Below, piece by piece: positions 34,291 to 43,148 of a DNA stretch of 64,000 nucleotides; position 1 is the stretch's first letter; every line of letters starts with the position of its first letter. Both the position numbers and the translations under genes were made by a program. The notes below the pieces were generated by a model. That model saw nothing but the letters and a program-made list of their open reading frames with translations. It made no database searches and was not told the DNA's origin. Source of the DNA: Sphingopyxis terrae subsp. terrae NBRC 15098 (lineage in GTDB: Bacteria > Pseudomonadota > Alphaproteobacteria > Sphingomonadales > Sphingomonadaceae); the NCBI RefSeq assembly GCF_001598815.1, contig NZ_BCZQ01000018.1, positions 1 through 64,000 of the forward strand, in the 5' to 3' direction.

Positions 34291-35904
34291 ATGCTCGATT
34301 TCCCGCGCTGGAAAGTCATTGGCATCAGCGTCATCCTGGCGCTTGGTGTCATCTTTTCCATTCCCAGCTTCCTTCCCCAAAAGCAGTTCGAAAGCCTGCC
34401 GTCCTTCGCGCAGATGAAGGTCAATCTGGGCCTCGACCTTGCCGGGGGCAGCCACTTGCTGCTCGAGGCCGATCTTGGCGACCTCCAGAAGACGCAGCTT
34501 GCCAATATGGAAAAGACCGTGCGCACCGCGATGCGCGGCGAGCGTGGGCCCGACGACGACATTGCGATCGGCGAATTGTCGACCGCGGGCGGCAAGATCA
34601 GCTTTCTGGTCCGCGATCAGGCGCAGCTCGACGAAGCGCGCGAGCGGCTATTCCGCGAGACGCAGGGTGCGGGGCTGACCGGCCAGCGCGACTGGACGAT
34701 CGATGTCGTCGATACGACGCGCATCGTGATGACGCCGACCAAGGCGGGGCAGGCGCAGGCGATCAGCCGTGCGATGGATACCGCCCGCGACATCATCGAC
34801 AAGCGCGTCAACGCGCTCGGCACACGCGAGCCGACGATCATCCGTCAGGGCGACGACCGCATCGTCGTGCAGGTGCCGGGGCTTCAAGACCCGCAGCAAT
34901 TGAAGGATTTGATCGGCAAGACCGCGCGGCTCGAATTCCGCATGGTCGATACCAATGCCGATCCCAACGAAGTCGCCGCGGGCCGCGTCCCGGTCGGCAG
35001 CGAGGTCGTTCCCTATTCGCCTGACGCCGGCAATGGTGTGCCGTTCGAAGTGTTGCGCCGCCAGGTCATGATCAGCGGCGACCAGCTTATCGACGCCAAA
35101 CAGAGCTATGATCCGCAGAGCGGCCTGCCGGTCGTCACCATCCGCTTCGATTCGGGCGGGTCGGCGACCTTTGCCAAGGTGACGGCGCAGAATGTCGGCA
35201 AGCGCTTTGCCATGGTGCTCGACGGCCGGGTGCTGTCGGCGCCGTCGATCAACGAGCCGATCCTGGGCGGTAGCGCGCAGATTTCGGGCAATTTCACTGT
35301 CGCAAGCGCAAATGCGCTGGCGATTTCGCTGCGATCGGGCGCGCTGCCCGTCAAGATGGCGGTCGTCGAAGAGCGGACGGTGACGCCCGAGCTCGGCGCC
35401 GATTCGATCCGCAAGGGCGCGATCGCCGGGATCATCGCGACGGTCGCGGTGCTGGCGTTCATGATCGTCGTCTATGGCCGCTTCGGCATCTACGCGAACG
35501 TCGCGCTCTTCTTTAACATCTTCCTGATCGTCGCGATCATGGCGGCGTTCAATGCCACGCTGACGCTGCCGGGTATCGCGGGTTTCGTGCTTACGATCGG
35601 CGCCGCGGTCGACGCCAACGTGCTGATCAACGAACGTATCCGCGAAGAGTTGAAACGCGGGCGACGCGTCTTTCAGGCGGTCGAGCTGGGCTACAAGGAA
35701 GCCAGCCGCGCGATTTTCGACGCCAATATCACCAACGTCATTGCCGCCGCGCTGATGTTCTGGTTCGGCACCGGGCCGATCAAGGGCTTCGCGGTCGTGC
35801 TGACCATCGGCATCGTGACCAGCGTCTTCACCGCGGTTACCGTGACCCGCATGTTCGCCGCGCACTGGCTGCACAAGACGCGTCCGGCGTCGCTGAATAT
35901 TTGA
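34291..35904 (+). CDS. secD: Protein translocase subunit SecD
   Basis: At 537 residues this is a full-length SecD, which with SecF uses the proton motive force to pull exported proteins into the periplasm. The first helix lies at about 10-28. The large periplasmic domain contains VNLGLDLAGGSHLLLEAD near 38-55 and the P1-type segment GQAQAISRAMDTARDIIDKR. The C-terminal membrane domain has the signature GAAVDANVLINERIREELKR and five predicted helices. It is 16 bases upstream of secF. Heavy autotransporter and receptor export elsewhere in the window depends on such machinery. Confidence 0.97.
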   Translation: MLDFPRWKVIGISVILALGVIFSIPSFLPQKQFESLPSFAQMKVNLGLDLAGGSHLLLEADLGDLQKTQLANMEKTVRTAMRGERGPDDDIAIGELSTAGGKISFLVRDQAQLDEARERLFRETQGAGLTGQRDWTIDVVDTTRIVMTPTKAGQAQAISRAMDTARDIIDKRVNALGTREPTIIRQGDDRIVVQVPGLQDPQQLKDLIGKTARLEFRMVDTNADPNEVAAGRVPVGSEVVPYSPDAGNGVPFEVLRRQVMISGDQLIDAKQSYDPQSGLPVVTIRFDSGGSATFAKVTAQNVGKRFAMVLDGRVLSAPSINEPILGGSAQISGNFTVASANALAISLRSGALPVKMAVVEERTVTPELGADSIRKGAIAGIIATVAVLAFMIVVYGRFGIYANVALFFNIFLIVAIMAAFNATLTLPGIAGFVLTIGAAVDANVLINERIREELKRGRRVFQAVELGYKEASRAIFDANITNVIAAALMFWFGTGPIKGFAVVLTIGIVTSVFTAVTVTRMFAAHWLHKTRPASLNI

Positions 35905-35920
35905 TAGAGGGACCGAACCC

Positions 35921-36907
35921 ATGCGTCTGCTGAAACTCGTCCCCGAAGACACCAACATCCATTTCCTCAAGTGGCGCAACATCGCCATGGGGATCAGCTT
36001 TCTGATGATCGTCGCGTCGATCGTGCTGGTCGCGGTGCGCGGGCTGAACCTTGGCGTCGATTTCGTCGGCGGCCAGTCGGTGCGCGTCGAATTTTCGGGC
36101 ACCATGCCCAAGATCGACGAGATCCGCGAAAAGGTCGACAATATCGGCCTCGGCGAAGCGACGATCCAGCAATTCGGGTCCGACCAGGCGGTGTCGATCC
36201 GTACCGCGCTGCCCGAAGGCGACAAGGCGGCCGCCGACCGGGCGGGCAAGCAGCTTGTCGACGGCATCCACAAGGCGTTTCCGACCGCCAAGACCGGGTC
36301 GGTCGAAACCGTGTCGGGCAAGGTATCGGGCGAGTTGCTGCGCACCGGTGCACTCAGCCTCGCGCTCGCGATGATCGCGATTTCGATCTACATCTGGATC
36401 CGCTTCGAATGGCAGTTCGGGGTCGGGGCGCTGTTCGCGCTGTTCCACGACGTCATGCTGACCTTCGGTTTCTTCGCGCTGACGCAGATGCAGTTCGACC
36501 TTAACATCGTGGCCGCGCTGCTGACGATCATCGGCTATTCGCTGAACGATACGATCGTGGTCTATGACCGCATCCGCGAAAATCTGAAGAAATATCGCAA
36601 GATGGAGATCATCCCGCTGCTCGACCTCAGCATCAACGAGACGCTGGCGCGCACGGTGATGACCAGCTTCACGATGCTGATCGCGCTCGCGGTGCTGCTG
36701 TGGGTCGGGCCGGACGTGATCTTCGGCTTTACCGCTGCAATGCTGCTCGGCATTTTCGTCGGCACCTATTCGTCGATCTATATGTCGGCGCCGATCCTGG
36801 TGTGGCTGAAGGTCGGTCCCGACAGTTTCGTGCCGCGGACCAGCGCCGCGACGCAGGGCGCCGAGCGCGTGACCAGCAAAGAGGACGACGACGGCGCGGT
36901 CGTCTGA
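35921..36907 (+). CDS. secF: Protein translocase subunit SecF
   Basis: The 328-residue SecF has six predicted helices and the characteristic sequences GVDFVGGQSVRVEFSG after helix 1 and LLTIIGYSLNDTIVVYDRIR in the fourth. A short acidic C-terminal tail (TSKEDDDGAVV) ends the protein. It partners SecD in the inner membrane. The gene ends four bases before the convergent glycosyltransferase stop, leaving almost no room for a terminator between them. Confidence 0.97.
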   Translation: MRLLKLVPEDTNIHFLKWRNIAMGISFLMIVASIVLVAVRGLNLGVDFVGGQSVRVEFSGTMPKIDEIREKVDNIGLGEATIQQFGSDQAVSIRTALPEGDKAAADRAGKQLVDGIHKAFPTAKTGSVETVSGKVSGELLRTGALSLALAMIAISIYIWIRFEWQFGVGALFALFHDVMLTFGFFALTQMQFDLNIVAALLTIIGYSLNDTIVVYDRIRENLKKYRKMEIIPLLDLSINETLARTVMTSFTMLIALAVLLWVGPDVIFGFTAAMLLGIFVGTYSSIYMSAPILVWLKVGPDSFVPRTSAATQGAERVTSKEDDDGAVV

Positions 36908-36911
36908 TCGC

Positions 36912-38078
36912 TCAGCAGCCCGCGCAGCGACGGAGATGCTCCGCCAGCTCGCGGCCGTTGCGGTCCCAGTCGAAGCGGCCGGCAAGGCTCGCCGCGACCG
37001 CATCCGGCGCAGCGGGCGCCGCCAATAGCGCGCGCACCGCATCGGCTATGGCCGCTGGCGTGCGTTCGACGATCCGTCCTGCCGCCGGCGACGTCACCAG
37101 TTCGGCCGCGCCGCCGGCATCGCTGATGACGATCGGGGTGCCGCAGGCAAGCGCCTCGACCCACGCATTCGCGAGCCCCTCGCTGACCGACGGCATGGCC
37201 ACGGCATCGACCGCGCGATAGAGCTGCGGCAAGTCGGCGTTGGCGACGGGCCCCATCAGGTGAACCCGGTCGGAGACGCCGATCCGCTGCGCCAGGGCGC
37301 GATATCGCGCTTCCTCTTCGCCCGCACCCGCCAGCCAATAGTGGACCCCCGGCAAGGTAGGCAGCGCTTCGATGACGAGCGCCTGGCCCTTGCGGGGGAT
37401 CAGCGCGCCGACGGTCGCGATCGCGGGCGCGTCCCCCATGCCGAGCGCCGCGCGGGCCGCGGTGCGGTCGCCGGGATGAAAGCGCATGGTGTCGATGCCC
37501 GTATAGTGGACCATCGTCTTGCCCGCATCGATGCCGATCGCCGCCATGTCGCCGCGCATCGCCTCCGACACGGCGAGCAATCCGGCGGCGCGCTCGGCGG
37601 CGGCGAGCAGTTGCGGGCGAGTCGCCGGATCGTGGCCGAAATGGCTGATGTCGGCGCCGCGCGCCTTGATCGAAAAGGGACGGCCGAAGGCGTCCGCGAT
37701 ACGCATTGCGGCGGGACCGTCGGGATAGAAGAATTGGGCATCGACGACATCGAAGCCGCCTTGCCGCGCAATCGGCAACACGGCGCGCGCGATCGCCGCC
37801 GGATTGCGCGCTGCGCCGAATTTCGGAATCAGCGTGAAGCGCGGCCGATGGACGGTGAGGCCCCGCCACGCCTCGCGGTGCGGTAGCTGGCGCAGCGCCC
37901 GGTATCGCGGGTGGAGCGAAAGCGGGAAGGGCGGAAGGCCGACGGGAGCGACGACGGTCAGCATGACGCCCGGCTGCGCGGCGAGCGCAAGCAGGCTCTT
38001 TTCGACGAAAAGGCCGAAATTGGGGCGCGCCGCATCGGGAAAGAGCGTGGCGATCGACAGGATGCGAAGGGGCTTCAT
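36912..38078 (-). CDS. Glycosyltransferase family 4 protein
   Basis: The 388-residue protein has the GT-B layout. The N-terminal domain opens LRILSIATLFPDAARPNFGL. The C-terminal nucleotide-sugar-binding domain carries the EX7E motif in SVSEGLANAWVEALACGTP, then IVISDAGGAAELV. It should transfer a sugar from a nucleotide donor to a glycan or lipid acceptor; donor and acceptor are unknown. It ends in two cysteines (RRCAGC). It is followed on the same strand, with an 18-base upstream gap, by the XRE regulator gene, which would precede it in a transcript. Confidence 0.88.
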   Translation of the reverse strand: MKPLRILSIATLFPDAARPNFGLFVEKSLLALAAQPGVMLTVVAPVGLPPFPLSLHPRYRALRQLPHREAWRGLTVHRPRFTLIPKFGAARNPAAIARAVLPIARQGGFDVVDAQFFYPDGPAAMRIADAFGRPFSIKARGADISHFGHDPATRPQLLAAAERAAGLLAVSEAMRGDMAAIGIDAGKTMVHYTGIDTMRFHPGDRTAARAALGMGDAPAIATVGALIPRKGQALVIEALPTLPGVHYWLAGAGEEEARYRALAQRIGVSDRVHLMGPVANADLPQLYRAVDAVAMPSVSEGLANAWVEALACGTPIVISDAGGAAELVTSPAAGRIVERTPAAIADAVRALLAAPAAPDAVAASLAGRFDWDRNGRELAEHLRRCAGC

Positions 38079-38096
38079 TTCCGCCTCATCGCGCCA

Positions 38097-38657
38097 TCAA
38101 AGCGTCCGGATGAGGCGGACCGCGACCGCGGCCCATGGCGGGTTGCTCACCACCTGCTGGCGCTGACCGGCTCCAAGCGGCAGCAGGTGCAGCTTTTCGC
38201 CATCGATGTTGAGCAGCCGCGCAAAGATGAAACGACCGGCGGGGCGCGGCACAAGCAGGTCGCGATTGAGTGCGCTGGTCCAGTCGCCCTCGACCTTGCG
38301 GCACCATATCTCGTCGCCCGCGCGATAGTCGCCGATCGACGAGGTGACGCGCATGGCGATCATGTCCTCGGTCGGACGCGCGGTCAGCGCCTGTTCGACG
38401 CGCGTCGGCGCATGGGCGCCATCGGCGCCGAGCAGCGCGGTAATCGCAAGCTGGGTATCCTGCGGCAGTTGGACGAGATCGGCAGCATCGACGCCGAGCG
38501 CCTTGGCGATGCGGTTCATCCAGCCGAGCGACAGATTGCGCGTTCCCGTTTCGAGGCGTCCGATCGTCTGGGCGGTCGTCGGCGGGTCGCAGCGCTGCGC
38601 AACCTCTTCGAGCGTCAGTCCCTTGGCGCGGCGCACGGCGCGGATGCTGTTGATCAT
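38097..38657 (-). CDS. XRE-family regulator with S24-like C-terminal domain
   Basis: The 186-residue protein has an N-terminal cro/CI-type HTH (about 2-62): RAVRRAKGLTLEEVAQRCDP, then QTIGRLETGTRNLSLGWMNR. The C-terminal domain of about 100 residues carries GDYRAGDEIWCRKVEGDW and FIFARLLNIDGEKLHLLPL, like the S24/LexA peptidase-type dimerisation fold. No clear catalytic Ser-Lys pair can be assigned. The ATG follows ATCGGAGGTTCGTC, an excellent ribosome binding site. It is divergent from the DUF6456 gene, the usual arrangement for an autoregulated repressor. Confidence 0.85.
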   Translation of the reverse strand: MINSIRAVRRAKGLTLEEVAQRCDPPTTAQTIGRLETGTRNLSLGWMNRIAKALGVDAADLVQLPQDTQLAITALLGADGAHAPTRVEQALTARPTEDMIAMRVTSSIGDYRAGDEIWCRKVEGDWTSALNRDLLVPRPAGRFIFARLLNIDGEKLHLLPLGAGQRQQVVSNPPWAAVAVRLIRTL

Positions 38658-38742
38658 GACGAACCTCCGATAACCAAATCGGTTTCTTCTTTCCTACAAA
38701 ATAATCCAATGTCAAGCCGACACTCCCAGCAAGGAGAATCGC
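38658..38742. promoter_or_regulatory. Divergent promoter region with a dyad near the XRE gene
   Basis: The 85-base gap holds the dyad ccgataaccaaatcgg (about 38670-38685), five matching bases on each side, and a TTGACA hexamer on the minus strand at 38710-38715 that could be a -35 element. A matching -10 box is not obvious. The dyad overlaps the XRE ribosome binding region, a reasonable autoregulatory operator position. AAGGAG precedes the plus-strand gene. Confidence 0.4.
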
Positions 38743-39225
38743 ATGACGACGCGCCATTTCGTAACCCGCCTGCATCCCGACGATCGGGTTGATCCCGGCA
38801 GGGCGGGCCCGCAGGTGATGCGGCATGTCACCGTCAATGTCGCGGAAAGTCCGCTGGCATGGCTCGCGGCGCGCGGGATGGTCTCGGACGCGCAGTATCG
38901 CGCCGGCGAGCGGCTGCGGACCGATTATGAGCGGGCAGGGCTGGCGGGACGGGTGACGATGCGCTGGGACGCGGCGCCGCCGTCGAAAAGCCGCGGAGGC
39001 GCCCGCGCCGCCGACGCTTCGCTGGCGCGCATCGACGCGCATCGACGCTTCCACGCTGCGGTGGAGCATGTCGGGCCGGGATTGGCCGACATCTGCTGGC
39101 GCGTGATTTGTGCGGGTGAGGGGATCGGCGGCGCCGAAAAGGCGCTGGGATGGCCGTCGCGATCGGGCAAGCTGGTTTTGACGCTGGCGCTCGATCGGCT
39201 GGCGCGCTTCTATGGAACCGGCTGA
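38743..39225 (+). CDS. DUF6456 domain protein
   Basis: The 160-residue protein matches the alphaproteobacterial DUF6456 pattern: NVAESPLAWLAARG, then ISDAQ-like VSDAQYRAGERLRTDYERAG in the first half. LADICWRVICAGEGIGGAEK, then GWPSRSGKLVLTLALDRLAR, forms the second half with a helix-turn-helix-like ending. Members are small, probably DNA-binding proteins of unknown target. ATG 38743 follows AAGGAG with seven bases between. It is transcribed away from the XRE regulator. Confidence 0.82.
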   Translation: MTTRHFVTRLHPDDRVDPGRAGPQVMRHVTVNVAESPLAWLAARGMVSDAQYRAGERLRTDYERAGLAGRVTMRWDAAPPSKSRGGARAADASLARIDAHRRFHAAVEHVGPGLADICWRVICAGEGIGGAEKALGWPSRSGKLVLTLALDRLARFYGTG

Positions 39226-39322
39226 ACGGGGCGGCGCAACTTCTCGCTGGACCCTCGCGCACCGCACCGCCTATAGGCTTCGCCGATGTTTTCGCCCGAA
39301 CGGGCAGGGGAAGGACAAGAGC

Positions 39323-39844
39323 ATGAGCGTAACGACGGTTCCATTGCGCCCGGTGAGCAAGGGCGGGCTGTGGCTGCTGTGGATCGGCCTGATCGCGCTG
39401 CTGGGCATCGGCGTCGCGTTCGCCCTGACGCACACGCCGCGGATCGGCTTCGAGGTCGTCAAGGAAGGCAGCGGGCCGAGCCCGACCAAAGCCGACATCG
39501 TCCTCATCAAATATGAAGGCAAGCTCGACGACGGCACCGTGTTCGATTCGAACGAACAGGCGCCGCTCCAGGTATCGCAGGTCGTCCCCGGCTTTGCCGA
39601 TGCGCTGACCCGCATGAAGAAGGGCGGCAAGTACAAGGTCGTGATTCCGCCGGCGCTGGGGTATGGCGACCGCGCCGCCGGGCCCATCCCCGCGAACAGC
39701 ACCTTGCACTTCGACATCGAACTGATCGACTTCCGCAGCGAAGCCGAAGTGCGCGCGATGCAGCAGATGATGCAGCAGCAACAGATGATGCAGGGCGCCC
39801 CCGGCGGCGCACCCGGAGCGCCGGGCGCTGCGCCGCAGCCCTGA
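39323..39844 (+). CDS. FKBP-type peptidyl-prolyl cis-trans isomerase
   Basis: The 173-residue protein has an N-terminal hydrophobic helix (about 16-34, LWLLWIGLIALLGIGVAFAL). A complete FKBP domain follows (about 60-145) with YEGKLDDGTVFDSNEQAPLQ, VVPGFADALTRMKKGGKYKV and IPPALGYGDRAAGPIPANST then LHFDIELIDF. It should accelerate proline isomerisation during folding of exported proteins, anchored in the inner membrane facing the periplasm. The C-terminus is a low-complexity Met/Gln stretch followed by a Gly-Ala-Pro tail. GGGAAGGACAAG precedes the ATG. Confidence 0.93.
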   Translation: MSVTTVPLRPVSKGGLWLLWIGLIALLGIGVAFALTHTPRIGFEVVKEGSGPSPTKADIVLIKYEGKLDDGTVFDSNEQAPLQVSQVVPGFADALTRMKKGGKYKVVIPPALGYGDRAAGPIPANSTLHFDIELIDFRSEAEVRAMQQMMQQQQMMQGAPGGAPGAPGAAPQP

Positions 39845-39878
39845 TCGGGATTTTCCGTTTTGAAGAAGCGGCGGTGAG

Positions 39879-40958
39879 CTAGGCGCTCGCCGCCGCTTTT
39901 TTCTTGGGGGCGGCGCCCGCGTTCCGCTCGGCCTCGCGCTCCAGTGCGACCTTGATCATCGCGACGATCGGGTCGGCGAGGAACAGCCCCATGATACCGA
40001 GCAAGGTGCCGAGCAGGATTTGCGCGCCGAGGACGAGCGCCGGGGCAAGGTCGACCGTCTGCTTCGCGACCATTGGGACGATGAGATAGCCGTCGACGGT
40101 CTGCACGAAAAAATAGATGCCGATCGCCCACAGGCCCGTATCGGTGCCCGCCGAAAAGCCCACGAGAACGAGCAGCACGCCCGACACGATCGCACCGATG
40201 TTGGGGATGAAGGCAAGCAGGCCGGTGAGCAGCCCCATGAGCGCCGCCATCGGTATTCCCACCGCCATACAAGCAAGCCAGGTGCCGACACCCTCGACCG
40301 CCATGCCGAGCAGCCGCCCCGCCATCAGGCGGCGCAGCGTGAAGGCCATGCGCGCGGTCGTCACGTAGAAGTCGTCGCGGTTCTTCATCGGCAACAGCCA
40401 GGCGATGCCGCGTTCATAGAGTCGCGGTTCGATCGCAATGAAGATGCCGAGCACGACGACCATGACGAGGCTGGTGAGCGCGCCGAGCACCGACCCGACC
40501 GCCGCGGTGACGCGCCCGACGGTGCCCGCGAGATTCTCGGTAATCGTCTTGGTGTCGATGTCGATCGTGCCCATGCCATGCTCGCTCGCCCAGTTGGCGG
40601 CGCGCTCGACCTGGCTCATGATCACCTTTTGCAGTGTCGCCGCTTGATCAGCGATCTGTGAACCTGCGAACATCACGGTCCAGGCAAGAAAGGCGACGAG
40701 CGACAGGCAGATGATCAGCAGGCGCCAGCCGCGTCCGATCGGCAGCACGCGGCCAAGGAGGCGGGTGCCGCCATCGAGCATCGCCGCCATCACGATACCG
40801 GCAAAGATCAGCAGAATGGGCTGGATCAGGATGACGCAGACGCCGACGAGCAGCGCGACGCCGAGCCACACGCTGGCCTTGAGCAGTTCGGTGCGAACGA
40901 GCTGGCTGCGGATCTCGGTCGGGCCGGGGGCTTCGATCCGCGTTTCCTTGTCGGCCAT
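39879..40958 (-). CDS. AI-2E family (PerM/TqsA-type) permease
   Basis: The 359-residue membrane protein shows the family arrangement. Paired N-terminal helices (LKASVWLGVALLVGVCVILI and beyond) come first, then a central hydrophilic segment with ASEHGMGTIDIDTKTITENL. A C-terminal bundle has MAGRLLGMAVEGVGTWLACM, FIPNIGAIVSGVLLVLVGF and MVAKQTVDLAPALVLGAQIL. Members are implicated in export of small molecules; here the substrate is unknown. The tail is lysine/alanine-rich. The gene ends 35 bases past the convergent FKBP gene and starts 26 bases below the lepB stop on the same strand. Confidence 0.88.
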   Translation of the reverse strand: MADKETRIEAPGPTEIRSQLVRTELLKASVWLGVALLVGVCVILIQPILLIFAGIVMAAMLDGGTRLLGRVLPIGRGWRLLIICLSLVAFLAWTVMFAGSQIADQAATLQKVIMSQVERAANWASEHGMGTIDIDTKTITENLAGTVGRVTAAVGSVLGALTSLVMVVVLGIFIAIEPRLYERGIAWLLPMKNRDDFYVTTARMAFTLRRLMAGRLLGMAVEGVGTWLACMAVGIPMAALMGLLTGLLAFIPNIGAIVSGVLLVLVGFSAGTDTGLWAIGIYFFVQTVDGYLIVPMVAKQTVDLAPALVLGAQILLGTLLGIMGLFLADPIVAMIKVALEREAERNAGAAPKKKAAASA

Positions 40959-40983
40959 CGCTTCGCTTCCCCGCTCTTGCGCC

Positions 40984-41841
40984 TCAGTTCTTGCTGGCCT
41001 GACGCTCCGGTCGGAGATTGGTTCCGGCGCGGCCGGGGCGCAGCGCCTCGAACCAGCTCAGCGGATTATACCATTCGGCGGTACCATCGGTCGAAAAGCT
41101 GATGATCTCCGCCCGGCCGGCAATCGCGTCGAACGGCACCGGGCCGCCAAGCCCCTTGCGATCGACCGGCACGCGGCTGTCGGCGCTGCCGTCGCGATTG
41201 TCGCCCATCAGGAACAGGTGGTCGGCGGGCACGGTGATCGGCCCGTAATCGTCGGTCAGATAGCCCGGCCCCATGTCGATCGTGTCGAAGGTCGCTCCGC
41301 CGGGCAGCGTCTCGCGCACGATCGGCAGTTCGAGAACTGCCTTGCCGACCGCGTCGCGGGTGACGAAGCGGCCGAGGCTGCTGTCCGAACCCGGCATATT
41401 GGCATCGACGGGCACCGACAGCATCGGCTGCACCTCGCGCTTGATCGGCTTGCCGTTGATGATCAGCGCGCCGCCACGCAGTTCGATCGTGTCGCCGGGC
41501 AGCCCGATGACGCGCTTGATATAGTCGACGCGCGTCACGGGATGTTCGAGCACGACGATGTCGCCGCGTTCGGGCAGCTTGCCGAACCAGCGCCCCGGCT
41601 TCTTGGGTGCGAGGTGAAAGCTGACCGAGGCGTAGGACCAGCCATAGGGATATTTGCTGACGATCAGCCGGTCGCCGTTGCGCAGGATCGGCATCATCGA
41701 ATCGGACGGGATGTAAAAGGGCTTGGCGACGCAGCTATGGATGCCGAGCACCAGGATCAGGATCACCACGATGTCGCGCAGCAGTTTGAGCATGCTGCCT
41801 TCGTCCGCGGCCTTGGTCTTTGCCGCCTTGTTCTTTGCCAT
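40984..41841 (-). CDS. lepB: Signal peptidase I
   Basis: The 285-residue enzyme removes signal peptides from exported proteins on the outer face of the inner membrane. One N-terminal helix (about 21-36) is followed by the catalytic serine S48 in YIPSDSMMPIL and the general-base lysine K109 in TRVDYIKRVIGLPGD. The C-terminal box is GDNRDGSADSRVPVDRKGL. The ATG at 41841 follows AAGGATTGACC. Its start is three bases after the acpS stop, so translation is probably coupled. Confidence 0.96.
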   Translation of the reverse strand: MAKNKAAKTKAADEGSMLKLLRDIVVILILVLGIHSCVAKPFYIPSDSMMPILRNGDRLIVSKYPYGWSYASVSFHLAPKKPGRWFGKLPERGDIVVLEHPVTRVDYIKRVIGLPGDTIELRGGALIINGKPIKREVQPMLSVPVDANMPGSDSSLGRFVTRDAVGKAVLELPIVRETLPGGATFDTIDMGPGYLTDDYGPITVPADHLFLMGDNRDGSADSRVPVDRKGLGGPVPFDAIAGRAEIISFSTDGTAEWYNPLSWFEALRPGRAGTNLRPERQASKN

Positions 41842-41843
41842 GG

Positions 41844-42245
41844 TCAATCCTTGATGGCTTCGATGATGACGAACGCCTGCGCCCAGGGATGGTCATCGGT
41901 GAGCGTGAGGTGGATGCGCGCGCTATGGCCGTCGGGCAGCATCGCGGCGAGCCGCTCGGCGGCGCCGCCGGTGAGGGCCAGCGTCGGCGCGCCCGAAGGG
42001 GCATTGACGACGCCGATGTCCTTCATGAACACGCCGCGTTTGAAACCAGTGCCGACCGCTTTGGAAAAAGCCTCTTTCGCGGCGAAGCGTTTGGCGTAGG
42101 TGCCGGCGCGGGTGAAAGGCCGCCGCGCCGCCTTGGCCCGCTCGACCTCGGTGAAGACGCGCAGTTCGAAACGCTCGCCGAAACGGTCGAGCGAAGCCTG
42201 GATACGTTCGATGCTGCAGAGATCGGAGCCCAGGCCGATGATCAT
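41844..42245 (-). CDS. acpS: Holo-[acyl-carrier-protein] synthase
   Basis: The 133-residue AcpS transfers 4'-phosphopantetheine from CoA to the serine of apo-acyl carrier protein, needed for fatty acid synthesis. The metal-binding D8 lies in [15 protein letters not shown], and E58 in [16 protein letters not shown]. The family C-terminus [16 protein letters not shown] is present. The start at 42245 follows CGGGGAGGATCGTC; the same bases form the end of a large palindromic repeat, so the ribosome binding site is embedded in the repeat. It sits between pdxJ and lepB on the minus strand. Confidence 0.96.
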   Translation of the reverse strand: MIIGLGSDLCSIERIQASLDRFGERFELRVFTEVERAKAARRPFTRAGTYAKRFAAKEAFSKAVGTGFKRGVFMKDIGVVNAPSGAPTLALTGGAAERLAAMLPDGHSARIHLTLTDDHPWAQAFVIIEAIKD

Positions 42246-42251
42246 GACGAT

Positions 42252-42388
42252 CCTCCCCGGCACGGGGAGGGGGACCGCCGAAGGCGGTGGAGGGGCAGGC
42301 GCGTCATCGCGCTGCCTCTCGGCGGCAAGCAAACTGCAGGTGCCCCTCCACCATGCTTCGCATGGTCCCCCTCCCCGTGCCGGGGAGG
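42252..42388. repeat. Composite palindromic repeat (REP-like) between pdxJ and acpS
   Basis: Two arms, 42252-42297 and 42341-42388, are inverted copies of one another. Each has an outer cctccccggcacggggaggg hairpin and an inner hairpin with a gaa loop. The inner stems differ, accgcc/ggcggt on one side and accatgc/gcatggt on the other, yet both remain fully paired. A 43-base spacer separates the arms. This is the build of repetitive extragenic palindromes arranged as an inverted pair. The arm nearest acpS supplies its ribosome binding site. Confidence 0.8.
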
Positions 42389-42404
42389 CTCTGTCGCGCT
42401 CCGC

Positions 42405-43148
42405 TCATCCGCGCGCCTCGTCCATCAGGTCGCGCATGCGGCGCACCGCGGTTTCGAGCCCGGTGAAGATCGCCTCGCCGATCAGATAATGGCCGATGTT
42501 GAGCTCGGCGAGTTGCGGGATGGCAGCGACAGGGATGACATTGTCATAGGTCAGGCCATGGCCGGCGTGCGGCTCGATCCCGTTCTTCCACGCGAGCGCG
42601 GCGGCGTCGGCGAGGCGGAGGAGTTCGGCGGCGCGTTCCTCGCCCTCGACATGCGCATAGCGGCCGGTGTGGAATTCGACGACGGGAGCCTTCAGCCGCA
42701 TCGCCGCCTCGATCTGGCGCGCGTCGGGTTCGATGAACAGGCTGACGCGGATGCCCGCGTCGGACAGGCGCGCCACGATCGGGGCAAGATGGTTGTGCTG
42801 GCCGGCGGCGTCGAGCCCGCCCTCGGTCGTGCGCTCCTCGCGCTTTTCGGGGACGATGCAGGCGGCGTGCGGCGCGTGGCGCAGCGCGATCGCCAGCATC
42901 TCGTCGGTCGCCGCCATTTCGAGGTTGAGCGGCAGGTCGGTCGCGGCCTGGATGCGGGCGAGGTCGTCATCGCGGATGTGGCGGCGGTCTTCGCGCAGAT
43001 GCGCGGTGATGCCGTCGCCGCCGACCGCCGCGACGATCTCGGCCGCGCGGACCGGATCGGGATGGTCGCCGCCGCGCGCGTTGCGGATCGTCGCGACATG
43101 GTCGATGTTGACGCCCAGGCGCAGCCGCCGAGGGGAGGGCGCGCTCAA
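42405..43148 (-). CDS. pdxJ: Pyridoxine 5'-phosphate synthase
   Basis: The 247-residue enzyme condenses 3-amino-1-hydroxyacetone 1-phosphate with deoxyxylulose 5-phosphate to make pyridoxine 5'-phosphate. The TIM-barrel signatures are [17 protein letters not shown] at the start, [17 protein letters not shown] in the middle, and [11 protein letters not shown] and [17 protein letters not shown] near the end. No ATG exists at the N-terminus. The start is a TTG at 43148, preceded by GGGGAG nine bases upstream and overlapping the pyrE stop (TTGA). This indicates translational coupling. Confidence 0.95.
   Translation of the reverse strand: MSAPSPRRLRLGVNIDHVATIRNARGGDHPDPVRAAEIVAAVGGDGITAHLREDRRHIRDDDLARIQAATDLPLNLEMAATDEMLAIALRHAPHAACIVPEKREERTTEGGLDAAGQHNHLAPIVARLSDAGIRVSLFIEPDARQIEAAMRLKAPVVEFHTGRYAHVEGEERAAELLRLADAAALAWKNGIEPHAGHGLTYDNVIPVAAIPQLAELNIGHYLIGEAIFTGLETAVRRMRDLMDEARG

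Noticed and set aside
34648-36345. Minus-strand open frame of 565 codons across secD and secF
   Set aside because: Antisense shadow of two clear translocase genes.
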